A stretch of 64,000 nt of DNA from Curtobacterium sp. TC1 (GTDB lineage: Bacteria; Actinomycetota; Actinomycetes; Actinomycetales; Microbacteriaceae): contig NZ_CP081964.1 of assembly GCF_019844075.1 (NCBI RefSeq), positions 3,596,001 through 3,660,000 on the forward strand, read 5' to 3'. Under the pieces are notes generated by a model. It was given only the letters and a program-made list of their open reading frames with translations. It searched no databases and was not told the origin of the DNA. Position 1 is the first letter of the stretch. Every line of letters starts with the position of its first letter. Positions 44,053-54,200 of the stretch are shown one piece after another. Position numbers and translations under genes: made by a program.

Positions 44053-44172
44053 CGTGTACCCCTCGTTATGGTGATTGTTCAGAAGTGGTGCGAGATGCAA
44101 TGCGATCAAGTATCGTCGAACCGCGCCGGGGGTCGCCCGGTACTTCACATACGCATCGGGAGGGCATGCGCC

Positions 44173-44466
44173 ATGGCCAATGTCAACGTCACCTACGACG
44201 ATCTTCGCAACCAGGCTTCGCAGCTTCGCAACGGCCAGAAGGCCATCGAAGACCAGCTGAGCCAGCTCAAGAGCCAGATCGACAACCTCGTCTCGTCGGG
44301 GTACGTCACCGACAAGTCCTCGAAGGCCTTCGACTCGACGTACTCGGAGTTCAACTCCGGCGCGACGCAGACGATCCAGGCCATCGACGGCATGGCCGGG
44401 TTCCTCGAGAGCGCGGCGAACACCCTCGAGTCGACCGACGAGCAGCTCGCGTCCAGCATCGGCTGA
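44173..44466 (+). CDS. WXG100 family type VII secretion substrate
   Basis: A 97-residue helical hairpin protein of ESAT-6 size. Helix 1 is rich in Gln/Leu (YDDLRNQASQLRNGQKAIED), the turn reads SSGYVTDKSSKAF in place of the W-x-G motif, and helix 2 is GMAGFLESAANTLESTDEQL. This SGYVTD-type turn is common in actinobacterial WXG100 proteins. It is probably exported as a dimer by the FtsK-type ATPase encoded 7 kb downstream. GGGAGGG precedes the ATG, and a terminator-like hairpin follows, which would give high expression of this single gene. Confidence 0.9.
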   Translation: MANVNVTYDDLRNQASQLRNGQKAIEDQLSQLKSQIDNLVSSGYVTDKSSKAFDSTYSEFNSGATQTIQAIDGMAGFLESAANTLESTDEQLASSIG

Positions 44467-44483
44467 GACCGGCTCGCAACGGT

Positions 44484-44513
44484 GGTGGCCGGCGTCCTCG
44501 GGCGTCGGCCACC
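44484..44513 (+). terminator. Hairpin after the WXG100 gene
   Basis: GGTGGCCG (44484-44491) and CGGCCACC (44506-44513) are exact complements, 17 bp past the stop. It would separate abundant WXG100 mRNA from the downstream genes. Confidence 0.6.
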
Positions 44514-44570
44514 GCTCTCGCTGCTGCGGCAGCACACACTTCGAACAACGACTGGACCAACGGGGGGACC

Positions 44571-44864
44571 GTGGGCGGCAGCATCAACCTCGATCTCGAC
44601 CTGATCGGGAATCTCGCATCCGACCTGTCGAGACTGCACAGCGACTTCGACCACGTTGCGGCGACCGCCGACGACTACAAGACCGGTGTCGGTTCATCGA
44701 CGATCACGAGTGCGATCGCCGAGTTCGGCAGCAACTGGGACATCCGACGAGGACGTCTGATGGAGTCGATCAAGGCGGTGGCCGAGATGGCCGAGTCCGC
44801 GCACGAGGGGTTCACCCAGACCGAGATGGACCTGGCGAACAAGATCCTCGGGAAGGACAGCTGA
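44571..44864 (+). CDS. Second WXG100-like small helical protein
   Basis: A 97-residue protein of ESAT-6 size, predicted all-helical. It carries the motif FGSNWDIRRGRLMESI at the centre, which gives a W between two helices (LIGNLASDLSRLHSDFDHVA and AVAEMAESAHEGFTQTEMDL). It could be the heterodimer partner of the first WXG100 protein. The GTG follows a GGGGGGA ribosome site. The stop overlaps the ATG of the next gene (TGATG). Assignment to the superfamily is by size, context and helix-W-helix layout. Confidence 0.7.
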   Translation: MGGSINLDLDLIGNLASDLSRLHSDFDHVAATADDYKTGVGSSTITSAIAEFGSNWDIRRGRLMESIKAVAEMAESAHEGFTQTEMDLANKILGKDS

Positions 44865-46138
44865 TGGCGCGGCCCGTCGACTGGAGCGCTCTCGACCTGC
44901 CCACCGACCCTGTCCCCGGGGACACCGCTGAGATCCGGCAGTCCGCGACCAACGCCCGATCCGTCGAGCAGGCGATCGACGAGCAGGTGACCCGTCTCCA
45001 GCGCCTCGGGGACGGTCACGGGTGGGAAAGCGAGTCCGGGACGAAGTTCCGCGACTCCGCCAGCGACCTCGCCGGTGCGATCGCGAAGGCCAAGGGCCGC
45101 TACACCGAACTGGCCGCGGCGCTCGACGAGTGGGCCGCCGGCCTCGACGGCATCCAGCGAGAGGCGGACGCCGCACTCCTGGCCGCGCAGGACGCCCAGG
45201 CTGCGCACCAGGCCGCAGCGAGCCAGACGATCACCGCCGAAGTAGACACGCCCGAACACCAGGACCAGGTCGACGCGCAGGACCGGGCGGTGGAGTCGGC
45301 CCAGGGCGACATCGACGCCGCAAAGGCGACCATCCGTCGACTCGCGGGTGCGTTGGGCGAAGGCGGCGAGTACGGCGACCTCGCCGACCGTGTGGCGAAC
45401 CGCATCCGGAACGGTGCCGACGACGGCATGAAGGACGGCTGGTTCGACCACGTCAAGCAGGCGATCCACGACGCGAAGGGCGTCCTCGAGGTCATCAAGA
45501 GTGTGCTGAACGCTGTGGCGCTCGTCCTCGTCGTGGCCGCCGTGATCGTCGCGTTGGCGATCCCGGGGGTCAATCTCATCGCGTTCGCCGTGGCGGGACT
45601 GATCGTGTCGAGCTTGGTCTTCGGCATCACGGCAGCACAGGCAGCAGCCGGAGACGCGACCACGTCCGATGTCATCTGGGCGGCGGTCGGAGTGGCTGCT
45701 TCCGCGGTCGGACTCGGGGCAGCACGGGCTGCGTCGTCCGCACTGCCTGCGCTGACACGGTCGACGGCACAATCCGGAGCGCGTTCAGCAGCGAACACCG
45801 CACGTGCTGCCGGTGTGGCCGAGGGGCCGGTCTACTCGGCGAAGTACGCCGAGATCCAGGCGAGGGCAGCGGAGGTCAGCGGCAAGGCATGGGTGACCAT
45901 CGTCGACAACTCCGTCACGAACGGAGCCATCGCACCGGTCTTGATCCGGCAACTCGCCAACGGAGGACCGGTCGCACAGCAGGCGCTGCCCAAGATCCTC
46001 GTGCCCGCGGTCACCGCATCGGTGCTCGGCGCAAAGGGTCTCTGGGACGGTGTCAACGATTTCGCGGGGGACGTCCACGATCTCTGGACCGGGGAGTACT
46101 GGAAGAACGCGACGTCGGTCCAGGTCGGGTCGTTGTGA
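44864..46138 (+). CDS. Large WXG-like protein with membrane region, putative type VII effector
   Basis: A 424-residue protein. The N-terminal 170 residues are helical with a WXG-like turn (GHGWESESGTKFRDSASDL) and a long coiled-coil-like Ala/Gln/Asp stretch. A hydrophobic region follows (about 215-300: AVALVLVVAAVIVALAIPG, LIAFAVAGLIVSSLVFGI, VIWAAVGVAASAVGLGAA). The last 120 residues are amphipathic and have no recognised enzyme motif. This resembles secreted WXG/LXG-type proteins whose C-terminal part inserts into target membranes, or a structural partner of the secretion machine. It overlaps both neighbours by a few bases, so it is co-translated with them. Confidence 0.65.
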   Translation: MARPVDWSALDLPTDPVPGDTAEIRQSATNARSVEQAIDEQVTRLQRLGDGHGWESESGTKFRDSASDLAGAIAKAKGRYTELAAALDEWAAGLDGIQREADAALLAAQDAQAAHQAAASQTITAEVDTPEHQDQVDAQDRAVESAQGDIDAAKATIRRLAGALGEGGEYGDLADRVANRIRNGADDGMKDGWFDHVKQAIHDAKGVLEVIKSVLNAVALVLVVAAVIVALAIPGVNLIAFAVAGLIVSSLVFGITAAQAAAGDATTSDVIWAAVGVAASAVGLGAARAASSALPALTRSTAQSGARSAANTARAAGVAEGPVYSAKYAEIQARAAEVSGKAWVTIVDNSVTNGAIAPVLIRQLANGGPVAQQALPKILVPAVTASVLGAKGLWDGVNDFAGDVHDLWTGEYWKNATSVQVGSL

Positions 46139-46809
46139 CCGGGTACCGCCTGCAGCTCCCGACAGGGTGGGTGCGGACGCGCCTCACCGGAGACCTCGAC
46201 CGCGCGGTCGGAGAAGTCGTCGAACGCACGCTTCCGCGGGGGGAGTTCAGCGACTCGGACGGGGCCGCCGCTCGGTGGCGGCTGCGCGACGAGCTCCGGA
46301 AGTCGTTCGCGGCCGCTGCGGACGCCGGCGGCGTCGACATGTACTCGTTCGAGGGCGAGGTGGAAGGCATCCGCCTCCCGATGAGCTTCTCCGTGTCGGT
46401 CGCTCACCTCGGGGCGTCCGTCGGGACCCTGCCGCTCGAGACGTTCGCCGCGGGCATCAGCACCTCCGGCGACACACAGGTCGTCGACTTTCCTGCGGGC
46501 AAGATGATCCGGACGGAACGGCGGTCGCTCGAACCAGTGGGCGCCGCTCTGCACCGCGCAGGAGCAGTCGCCAACGACGTCAGCCCACTGTCGGCTGCGA
46601 ACCAGGCGGCGGTGCGGGCGCTCCACCGTTTCACCACCGTCCACGCCGACGTCGAGGTGACGCAGACGACGGTGGACTACCTCGTTCCCATCCCGGACGA
46701 GGTCGGCACCTTCGTCGTGGTCTCCCTGGTCGCGCCGGGAGCGTCGGACGTCGAAGCGCGCGTCGGCCACTTCGACGTGCTCATGGCTGGGTTCGGTTGG
46801 ACAGGATGA
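46135..46809 (+). CDS. Unknown protein in the type VII operon (possible PsbP/Mog1-like fold)
   Basis: A 224-residue soluble protein without signal peptide. It begins TGYRLQLPTGWVRTRLTG and ends with strand-rich TTVDYLVPIPDEVGTFVVVS and FDVLMAGFGW. The opening and ending resemble the PsbP/Mog1 (LpqN-like) sandwich seen in several ESX-associated proteins; this is an impression, not a match. The GTG overlaps the upstream stop (GTGA), and the stop overlaps the next ATG. Close coupling to the effector-like gene suggests a chaperone or immunity role. Confidence 0.55.
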   Translation: MTGYRLQLPTGWVRTRLTGDLDRAVGEVVERTLPRGEFSDSDGAAARWRLRDELRKSFAAAADAGGVDMYSFEGEVEGIRLPMSFSVSVAHLGASVGTLPLETFAAGISTSGDTQVVDFPAGKMIRTERRSLEPVGAALHRAGAVANDVSPLSAANQAAVRALHRFTTVHADVEVTQTTVDYLVPIPDEVGTFVVVSLVAPGASDVEARVGHFDVLMAGFGWTG

Positions 46810-47327
46810 CCGAACTGCACGTCCCGGTCACGAATGCGATGTCCCGGCTCGACGTCCGATCCGACCGCATCGAGATCGGAGGGGACACGGCACCGCGCGA
46901 CCGTGAGGACCTGCTGGAGCTCGGCCGATTGCTCGCGGCGCGCGGGGCGGACGCCGCATGGGCGATCCTCGACGGGTCGGATGCATCGATCGCATCCTGG
47001 GTGGCCCTGACCGTCGTTCCACTCCTCGGCACGACGCCTGGTGTCCTGCGTCGCGGAGCGCGCCACGACGATCCGATCGAGGTCGACGAGGACATGCGGG
47101 ACACGGCGCTCGGACCGGCCCTCCGCCTTCGGCAACGCATCGCCGTACCAGCGCCGACGGCGCAGGACGCCGCGGGCCTGATCGTGAGCGAGAGTCTCGA
47201 CTGGTCGTGGGTCCTGCCCGGGGACATGATGTTGTCCGTGAACGCGAACACCACACAGCTCGTCTACGCCGACTGGGTCGCCGACCAGGTCGATCGGGTG
47301 GCGCTCGGCATCGACCTTGTCCGCTGA
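46806..47327 (+). CDS. Unknown protein in the type VII operon
   Basis: A 173-residue soluble alpha/beta protein with no recognised domain. Notable segments are LLELGRLLAARGADAAWAIL, WVALTVVPLLGTTPGVL and LDWSWVLPGDMMLSVNANTT. It is co-translated with the gene before it (ATGA overlap) and overlaps the start of the following membrane-protein gene by 11 nt. The tight coupling indicates a stoichiometric partner within the secretion operon. Confidence 0.55.
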   Translation: MTELHVPVTNAMSRLDVRSDRIEIGGDTAPRDREDLLELGRLLAARGADAAWAILDGSDASIASWVALTVVPLLGTTPGVLRRGARHDDPIEVDEDMRDTALGPALRLRQRIAVPAPTAQDAAGLIVSESLDWSWVLPGDMMLSVNANTTQLVYADWVADQVDRVALGIDLVR

Positions 47328-48798
47328 GCTGGTCGTCCGCGCTGCGACGGTGAGTGGTCGCGCGGCTGCGACCGGGCAACGGGTCGGACTGGTCGTCGTC
47401 GACGGGTCCGTGCGGGCTGTCGCCACGGATGGTCGGAGCCAGGTGGTGTGCGCCGACGTGCGATCCATCGCGTGGGCGCCCTGGTCAGCGCTCCCCAAGG
47501 AGCTCGGTGTGGTGAACTCGTCCGGAGCGGCAGTGCTCACCACCCGCGACACAGTCCACGTGTTCCCCATCGATGCGTGGTGGATGGAACCGGCTCCGCC
47601 GGCGACGCCTCGACAGGCAGTCGCCTCGAGCGGTTTCGAGGACCTGGCTGAACGACTCGGCCTGGCGATCTCCTACGACCCGGACTCCACGGCCGGACTC
47701 AGCACGGCGTCGAACGCAACCGCCCACGTGCCGCTCTCGACCGACGCGATGGTGCGATCCCGACGGGCCACGACCGCGGTCGCGCTCTTCCTCGCCGCCG
47801 CCCTGCTCCCACTCCCCCTCATCCTGACCGTCTTCGCCAGGGGATGGTCGGACGGACTGGTCGTCATGGGATGGGTGTGCGTGGCAGCGTCGGCGACGGC
47901 GCTCGTCAACGTCGTCCTCGGCGTCCTCGGGCGGAGGCCCCGTCCGACGACCTTCGGGGAGCGAGTCCTGCGTCCCACGGACGGCCCGCCTTGGTTCCGA
48001 CGGAATGCCCACATCGACGTCGACCACGGGATGATCGCCATCAACGACGGGCGGTGGAGGACGATCCTCCTCGCCACTCCTCTGGCGACCGGAGCTGCTT
48101 CAGCAGTCGTGCGCGCTCGCGTGGTACGTGGACGCAAACCCCGGATCGTCCTGATCGACGGCGCCGACGTCGTGCGAGCCGAGCTCCCCTTGCGGTTCTG
48201 GTCCGAGCAGCACCTCGACGCGCTGCTGACGGAACTGTCGATCCTCCGTGACGGTTCGGCAGAGCGTCGATCTTCCGGTGCCGTCCGCTTCGACACGAAC
48301 CGCGGTGCCGGCGTTCCGGGAGCGTCGCTCGTCACGTGGACCTCCCTCGGCGTCGTCCCGCTGCTTCCCCTCGCGCTCGCCACCGTGCTCCAGCTGATGG
48401 TTTCGGTCTTCGCCCGGATCGGGGGAGCGTCCACACAGGCCATCGCGCTGACGCTCGGCTTCGCGTCGATCGCGGTGTTGCTCACCGTCGTCGGCGCCGA
48501 GCTCGGTCGGCGTCTTCCGTGGGCCGAACCACGCCCGCACGGATTCCGACCGTCACGGGTCTTCGCGTCGGTGGTCGGATGGTTCGTCCTCTTCGCAGCC
48601 GTCTGTGCGATCCTCGTCTCGTTCGACGAACCGGGGGCCGCCTGGTACGCGGCGGTGCTCGCCATCGCGAGTACCCCGTTCCAGTGGTGTCTCTACCGCC
48701 ATCGCGCCATCCGCGCTCAGCGCGGCGTACTGGACATGTTCTCCTGGCTCCGGAACGGATGCCGATCCACCGATCAGACGATCAGGAAGGCGACGTGA
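47317..48798 (+). CDS. Multi-pass membrane protein of the type VII operon
   Basis: A 493-residue membrane protein with about six helices in two groups (ALFLAAALLPLPLILTVF and LVVMGWVCVAASATALVNVV near 150-205; then LGVVPLLPLALATVLQLMV, ALTLGFASIAVLLTVVGAEL, VFASVVGWFVLFAAVCAILV and a last helix). The soluble N-terminal 145 residues are strand-rich. Between the helix groups is a domain with repeated IDxDHGMIAINDG and RARVVRGRKPRIVLIDGADV, PH-domain-like in feel. No similarity to EccB, EccD or EccE is evident. TTG start, overlapping the upstream gene. It could be the membrane partner of the ATPase. Confidence 0.6.
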   Translation: MSAELVVRAATVSGRAAATGQRVGLVVVDGSVRAVATDGRSQVVCADVRSIAWAPWSALPKELGVVNSSGAAVLTTRDTVHVFPIDAWWMEPAPPATPRQAVASSGFEDLAERLGLAISYDPDSTAGLSTASNATAHVPLSTDAMVRSRRATTAVALFLAAALLPLPLILTVFARGWSDGLVVMGWVCVAASATALVNVVLGVLGRRPRPTTFGERVLRPTDGPPWFRRNAHIDVDHGMIAINDGRWRTILLATPLATGAASAVVRARVVRGRKPRIVLIDGADVVRAELPLRFWSEQHLDALLTELSILRDGSAERRSSGAVRFDTNRGAGVPGASLVTWTSLGVVPLLPLALATVLQLMVSVFARIGGASTQAIALTLGFASIAVLLTVVGAELGRRLPWAEPRPHGFRPSRVFASVVGWFVLFAAVCAILVSFDEPGAAWYAAVLAIASTPFQWCLYRHRAIRAQRGVLDMFSWLRNGCRSTDQTIRKAT

Positions 48799-49382
48799 TG
48801 GCACTCGAATTCGACCACGTGAACGCTTGGACGAAGTTCGTCGACGGAGGCCCGGAGACAGTCGGTCGAGCGGCTGCGGTGAACGCGATCGGGCATGCGC
48901 GCCATCCGGTCCCGAAGCGGGCGGCTGCCTCGGTCGAGACGACGATGATCGAACTGGCGCGTCTGCGCGATGCGTTGGACGCCCATGACTTTTTCGTCCT
49001 CACCACCGATGCGCCGACAGTCGAAGTGGTCGCCTACACGATCGTTCAGTACGAGCGCGGTCTCGCGGCGGCTGATCGTGCCGTCGACGAGGCGCTGGCG
49101 CCCCTTCCCAACCGGATGGGACAGCCGGACGTGTCGACGGTGACGACGGCGCTCGGAACAGCGACACGGATCCTCGACCGGACGGAGACACCAGCACCTT
49201 CGCGTTACCGCCGCGCGACCCCTTCCACGACGATCCGGTGGGTCCAGCCCATCGCGCAGCTCACCGAGCCCGTCACCGCGGTCATGACGACCGTCATCCC
49301 GAAGCGCGCGGATGAGTCGTTCGCGGCTCCGCTGGTCGATCAGTTCGCCCTCGGGCTCGTGGTGACCCCGGGCGCAGAGTGA
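48798..49382 (+). CDS. Unknown protein in the type VII operon
   Basis: A 194-residue soluble protein beginning with ALEFDHVNAWTKFVDGGPE. The strand-rich C-terminal half (TIRWVQPIAQLTEPVTAVMT, then VDQFALGLVVTPGAE) resembles the ending of the 224-residue protein of this operon, so the two may share a fold. Its ATG overlaps the stop of the membrane-protein gene by one base. Function unknown. Confidence 0.55.
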   Translation: MALEFDHVNAWTKFVDGGPETVGRAAAVNAIGHARHPVPKRAAASVETTMIELARLRDALDAHDFFVLTTDAPTVEVVAYTIVQYERGLAAADRAVDEALAPLPNRMGQPDVSTVTTALGTATRILDRTETPAPSRYRRATPSTTIRWVQPIAQLTEPVTAVMTTVIPKRADESFAAPLVDQFALGLVVTPGAE

Positions 49383-49428
49383 CAGCCCCCGGCGCACTCG
49401 CCTGATGAGCTGATGAACGCAACTCATC

Positions 49429-50155
49429 GTGGTCAGGACCGCGCTGAACGTCGTCACCGGGCGCAGGGTCACCGGTGTCGCTCTGACCCGCGACCTCCGG
49501 AAGCGAATCGAACAGGTAGGGGCGACTGAATTGAAGATCGTGGCCCAAGGAGTCGACGGGGTGTGGCTGCCGGTGCCGAGCGACCTCGGCGATGCCCCTG
49601 TCAAGAAGATCGTGAAGTGGGCGCAACCCGCGGCGCGGGAGGTCCTGCCGCGGAGGGCCTTCAGCCCGCATCCGAAGCTGATGTTCCTCCAGACGCTCTT
49701 CGGTGCGGTGGCACAGGCGACCCGACCGAACGAGCAGTACTTCATCCATCGGGCAGCGCTCCCGGCGGAGGTCCTCGTGGTCCGCGTCCGGTGGGAACCG
49801 GCCGAGCCGGACCTGACAGCGCAGCTCCAGCGCCTCGTCGGGCCCGGGGACAGCCACGACGTCGAGGTCGGCGGTGCTTCGCCGGTGGTCATCGTTCCGG
49901 GCATCGAAGGTTGGCGAGCCGGACTCCATCGCAGTGACGAGGTCGTCGGTCACGTCACGGCGTTCGAGCGTGGGGGCCTGTCGGTGCAGGTCCGCGTCGA
50001 CCTCCCCCCGGAGTGGCTCGTGCCGCTGCAGCCCGACACGCACACATCGGCAGGTCCGCTCCGGGCGGGTCGAGGTTCGCAGGCTCGTCGACTGCCGCCG
50101 CCTCCCGACGAGCGGATCCGCACTGGTGCTCACCCCGGACTCCGAAGGACGTTGA
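49429..50155 (+). pseudogene. Unknown soluble protein of the type VII locus, probable +1 frameshift near the 3' end
   Basis: From the GTG the frame reads VRTALNVVTGRRVTGVALTR through LSVQVRVDLPPEWLVPLQ with strong GC at third codon positions. Around base 50040-50050 that bias moves to the +1 frame, which continues QVRSGRVEVRRLVDCRRLPT and ends LVLTPDSEGR-stop at 50155. The uncorrected frame runs to 50229 as Arg/Pro-rich sequence typical of a wrong frame. Corrected length would be about 241 residues. No domain is recognised. Either a sequencing error or a decayed gene. Confidence 0.6.
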
Positions 50156-50337
50156 GGACAACGATCGCACCACCGAGGAAGCCCACACGCCCGGACGCCG
50201 CTGGGTCGCATTCGCCTGCGACACGATGATCGTGCTCGCGATCGTCCGGTACATCGTGGGCGTTCGCGCTGGTGGTCGGTGTCAGCATCGGCAGCCGGCA
50301 TGTGCAGGCATCCGATCAAGCGCGGAGCAGACGCTGA
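50151..50337 (+). pseudogene. Remnant of a small two-helix membrane protein
   Basis: Codon bias supports coding in one frame from about 50151 (VEDNDRTTEEAHTPGRRW, then FACDTMIVLAIV) and then in the +1 frame (TSWAFALVVGVSIGSRHV, stop at 50337). Joined, these give a roughly 60-residue protein with an acidic start and two hydrophobic helices. No start codon is visible in the first frame, so both the 5' end and the middle appear damaged. It overlaps the end of the previous gene. Confidence 0.4.
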
Positions 50338-50382
50338 CGAGCCGTCCGGGACGGATGTTCCCGCTTGCTGCGCGGGTTGGTG

Positions 50383-51005
50383 TCACCCCATCGGGAAGAT
50401 GACCCCGAACACGACGATGACCCCAATGAGCGCCAAGGAACATCCCGCCATGACGAGGGTGAACAGCTTCACAGGCGACCGCTCCCAGTAGCGGGTAGCA
50501 CCCGGCACCAGTTGCTCGATCTTCTTCGCCTTGCTCGGCAATCGTGTCCGAGCACGCAGTACCCCACTGATCTCGCGGATCCTCGGCGTGGTCCAGTTCC
50601 AGGAGTCGATCCTGATCCGACGCCTCCGGCTTCCGCCGTGGACGATGAAGAGGACCTCGTTGGCGGGCCAGTTGTGAACGCCGACCGAAGGCGGCACAGG
50701 CGCTCGTCCCGCGGGAGGAACCGTCTCCGGACGATTCCTCGGAACTCGACCGAATCATCGGCGATTCGGATCGTCGCGACCCGGCGGTGCCAGGTGGCGA
50801 GCGCGATGGTCGGCCACGCCATGATCGCGGAGAGCGCCGCGAAGTATGCCCATGCGAATGCGGATCCGCGAGCGCCAGGGAAGAGCACGACGACTCCGCC
50901 GATCAGCGAGGAGAGCGCTGTCGGCCCCAGCCCGCCGAAGATGATCCGCCACTTGGAGAACTGCTTGGGACGGAACTCAAGGATCTCCGGTGGGGCCTCG
51001 TTCAC
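50383..51005 (-). pseudogene. Membrane protein with PH-like domain in the type VII locus, frameshifted
   Basis: The 5' part from a GTG encodes NEAPPEILEFRPKQFSKWRI, two helices (PTALSSLIGGVVVLFPGA, FAWAYFAALSAIMAWPTIAL) and the start of a bacterial PH-like strand set (VATIRIADDSVEFRGIVRRR). Near base 50690 the frame is lost; another frame continues GVHNWPANEVLFIVHGGSRR to a C-terminal helix (LFTLVMAGCSLALIGVIVVF). A single-base deletion would explain it. The corrected protein is about 206 residues. TACCCT lies 7 nt before the GTG. It is antisense to the operon, between the accessory genes and the ATPase. Confidence 0.6.
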
Positions 51006-51162
51006 AGCACGAAGGGTAGCGACTCGCCACGTCCAGACCGCCTCCGTGTGCATGGGTGAGCCGACACCGCTTCCCCGCACCGCACCTCCCCTGTCCGACC
51101 GCCCGTCCACAAGCCAGGCGCAACCCGGCCTGCGCGTCGCAGGAACCTGCGAGAATCGACCC

Positions 51163-51261
51163 ATGAGCGGCAGCATGACGCTGCGGGGGGCCTCGTCCGA
51201 CCACCGCGCTGCGACCACGACGACCACGATCTCCGGTGCGGGGCGCCACACGTGCGCCTGA
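51163..51261 (+). CDS. Candidate 32-residue upstream peptide overlapping the translocase start
   Basis: A short frame (MSGSMTLRGASSDHRA...) begins at an ATG with GAGAAT exactly 6 nt upstream, a leaderless arrangement. It ends 10 nt inside the translocase gene. The translocase GTG itself has only a weak ribosome site, so translating this peptide could couple ribosomes into it. No homology is expected at this size; it may be fortuitous. Confidence 0.35.
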   Translation: MSGSMTLRGASSDHRAATTTTTISGAGRHTCA

Positions 51262-54200
51262 CGTTCACCGCGAGCCACCTTCCGTCGAGCGCCTCCGCCG
51301 ACTTCGTGGTGGAGTGCGACGAGGACACCCTGCTCGGCGAGATCGTCGAGGTCGTCGCCAAGCGGCTCGGGCAAGGGGCCACGTCGATCGTCGACGTCGC
51401 GGTCGACTCCGTCCCGACCACCCCGCACGCACGCATCGGTGATGGTGTGCTGCTCGAGGGCGCTCGGCTGACGTTCGGCGCACCCGCACCGGTCCTGCCC
51501 CTGCCCGGTGACCTGCCGAGCGTGCGGATCGTCGGCGGACCGGGTGCCGGCACCGTGGTGGTGCTCGAGGCGGGCATCGCCCACGTCGGTTCGGCGCCCG
51601 ACGCGACGGTGCCCCTGCCGGACCGGAGCGCACCGGAGTACGCCGCGATCCTTCGGCTCGACCTCAACCGTCGGTTCACGATCACGCCGACCGAAGGCTC
51701 CACGGTGCTGGTGGACCGCTCCGAGGTCGACGACGAGACCCCGGTCGAGCCGGGCAGCATCGTCACGATCGGCGACACCCTGCTGTCGGTCGCGGTGCCG
51801 GACGCCGACCGAGCGGCGATCACCCTGACCGCTGGCGGCGGCTCGCTCGACTACACGCGGCCGCCGCGGCTCCTGCCCGAGGACCACCCGTCCGTGTTCA
51901 AGCTGCCGGCCGTGCCGGCGCAGCAGTCACGTCGGTCCATCCCGATCATCGCGGCGCTCGCGCCGCTCGGCATGGCCGCCGTGATGATCTCGATCTTCCA
52001 CAACGTCGCGTACCTCGCGTTCGGTCTGATGTCGCCGATCATCATGTTCGGCAACGCCTGGTGGGACCGTCGGAACGGCAAGAAGACCCACAAGCAGCGC
52101 GTTGCCGAGTACGAAGAGACCAAGAAGGCGGTCGAGGCCGACGCCCTGGAGGCAGTGGTCCGGTACCAGCGCGAGCTGCGGACGAGCGCACCAGACCCGG
52201 CAACCGTGCTCGACGTCGCGTTGCGGCGTCGCGCTCGCCTGTGGGAGCGACGCCGGACCGATCCCGACTACCTGACGCTCCGCGTCGGGACCGCTGACGT
52301 CCCGTCCGGCGTCGTGCTCGAGGACCCGTCGGCGCTCGAGCACCGTCGCGCGGTCGACAAGCTGGCCGAGGACGTGCCGGTGATCGTCGACCTCGGCGTG
52401 CAGGGCGTCGTCGGCGTCGCGGGCCGAGACGAGCACACGCGGCACCTGACGTCGTGGTTCGTGGCGCAGCTCGCGGTGCTCCAGAGCCCGCGTGACACGC
52501 AGTTCGTCGTGCTGACGGACGCCCGGTCGGCCGATGAGTGGGCGTGGTTGCGGTGGATCCCGCAGGCTCGACCGGGCTTCGGGCAGGACGCCGTGATCGC
52601 GATCGGCAACGACGCCGAGACGCTCGGCGCCCGGGTTGCCGAGGTCGGTCAGCTGATCGATGCGCGACAGCGGGCCGTGCGTGAGTCCAACACGCGCGGG
52701 ATCCCCGGTCCGGACATCGTCGTCGTGCTCGACGGTGCTCGGCGGCTCCGCGCGCTGCCCGGTCTGATCCGCATCCTCAAGGAAGGGCCGGCGGTCGGCG
52801 TCCGGGCGATCTGCATCGAGGAAGAGGCACGGCTGCTGCCCGAGGAGTGCTCCGTCGTCGTCACCGTCGGGCCGGAACGCATCCGGGTCGCCGCGCAGCG
52901 CCAGGCGACGGTCACCGACGTGCGGCCCGACCGGATCCCGGACGGCTGGTTCGAGACGGTCGCCCGGGCGGTGGCGCCGATGGTGGACGCCGATGACGAG
53001 AGCGACGCCGGCGGACTGCCCACGTCGTCGCGGTTGCTCGACGTCATGCTGCTCGAACCGCCGACGGCCCGGGCGATCACCGGGAAGTGGTCGGTGCGCC
53101 CACGCACCACCGAGGTCGTCGTGGGCGAGAGCCTTGACGGCCCGTTCGCGTTCGACCTGCGGAAGGACGGCCCCCACGGCCTCGTCGCCGGCACGACGGG
53201 TTCAGGCAAGTCCGAGCTCCTGCAGACGATCGTCGCGTCGCTCGCGGCCACGAACACCCCGGAGGGCATGAACTTCGTCCTCATCGACTACAAGGGCGGG
53301 GCTGCCTTCCGCGACTTCGCGCCGCTGCCGCACACCGTCGGCATGGTGACCGACCTCGACACGCACCTGGTGGAGCGAGCGCTCGAGTCCCTGGGTGCCG
53401 AACTCCGTCGTCGCGAGCACCTGTTGGCCGATGCGGCGGCGAAGGACATCGAGGACTACCTCGACCGCCTCGGTCGTGGTGAACCGCTGCCGCCGATGCC
53501 GCGGCTGCTCATCGTCATCGACGAGTTCGCGAGCCTGGTGCGGGAGCTGCCCGACTTCGTCACCGGCCTGGTGAACGTCGCCCAGCGCGGTCGATCCCTC
53601 GGCATCCACCTCATCCTCGCCACGCAGCGTCCGACCGGTGTCGTCTCGAGCGACATCCGCGCGAACACGAACCTGCGGATCGCGCTGCGGGTCACCGACT
53701 CGAGCGAGAGCACCGACGTGATCGACGCCGGCGACGCGGCCCAGATCCAGAAGAGCACCCCCGGCCGCGGGTACATCCGTCTGGGCGCCGGGGCCCTGCT
53801 GCCGTTCCAGTCGGGTCGCGTCGGCGGCCGTCGCCCCGGACAGTCGACCCAGCGCAAGCAGGTCTGGGCCGGTGCCGTCTCGTGGTCGGCGCTCGGTACC
53901 GCACCGCCCGCACCACCGAAGTCCGAGGTGCAGCACACCGACGAGCGAACCGACCTGCAGGAGCTCGTCGGCGCCGTGACCGAGGCCGCGGCGGAGCTCG
54001 GCGGTCCGGCTCCGTACCGTCCCTGGCTCGATGCCCTGCCGGAGACGCTGCTCTTCACCGACCTCAACGACCGCGCGTGGGAACTCGACGACAGCTCCGC
54101 CACGGATGCCCGGGTCGGGCCGCTGCCGTTCGCGCTGCAGGACTTCCCCGGTGAGCAGGCGCAGCGGGTGCGCAGCCTCGACCTCGACTCCGACGGGCAC

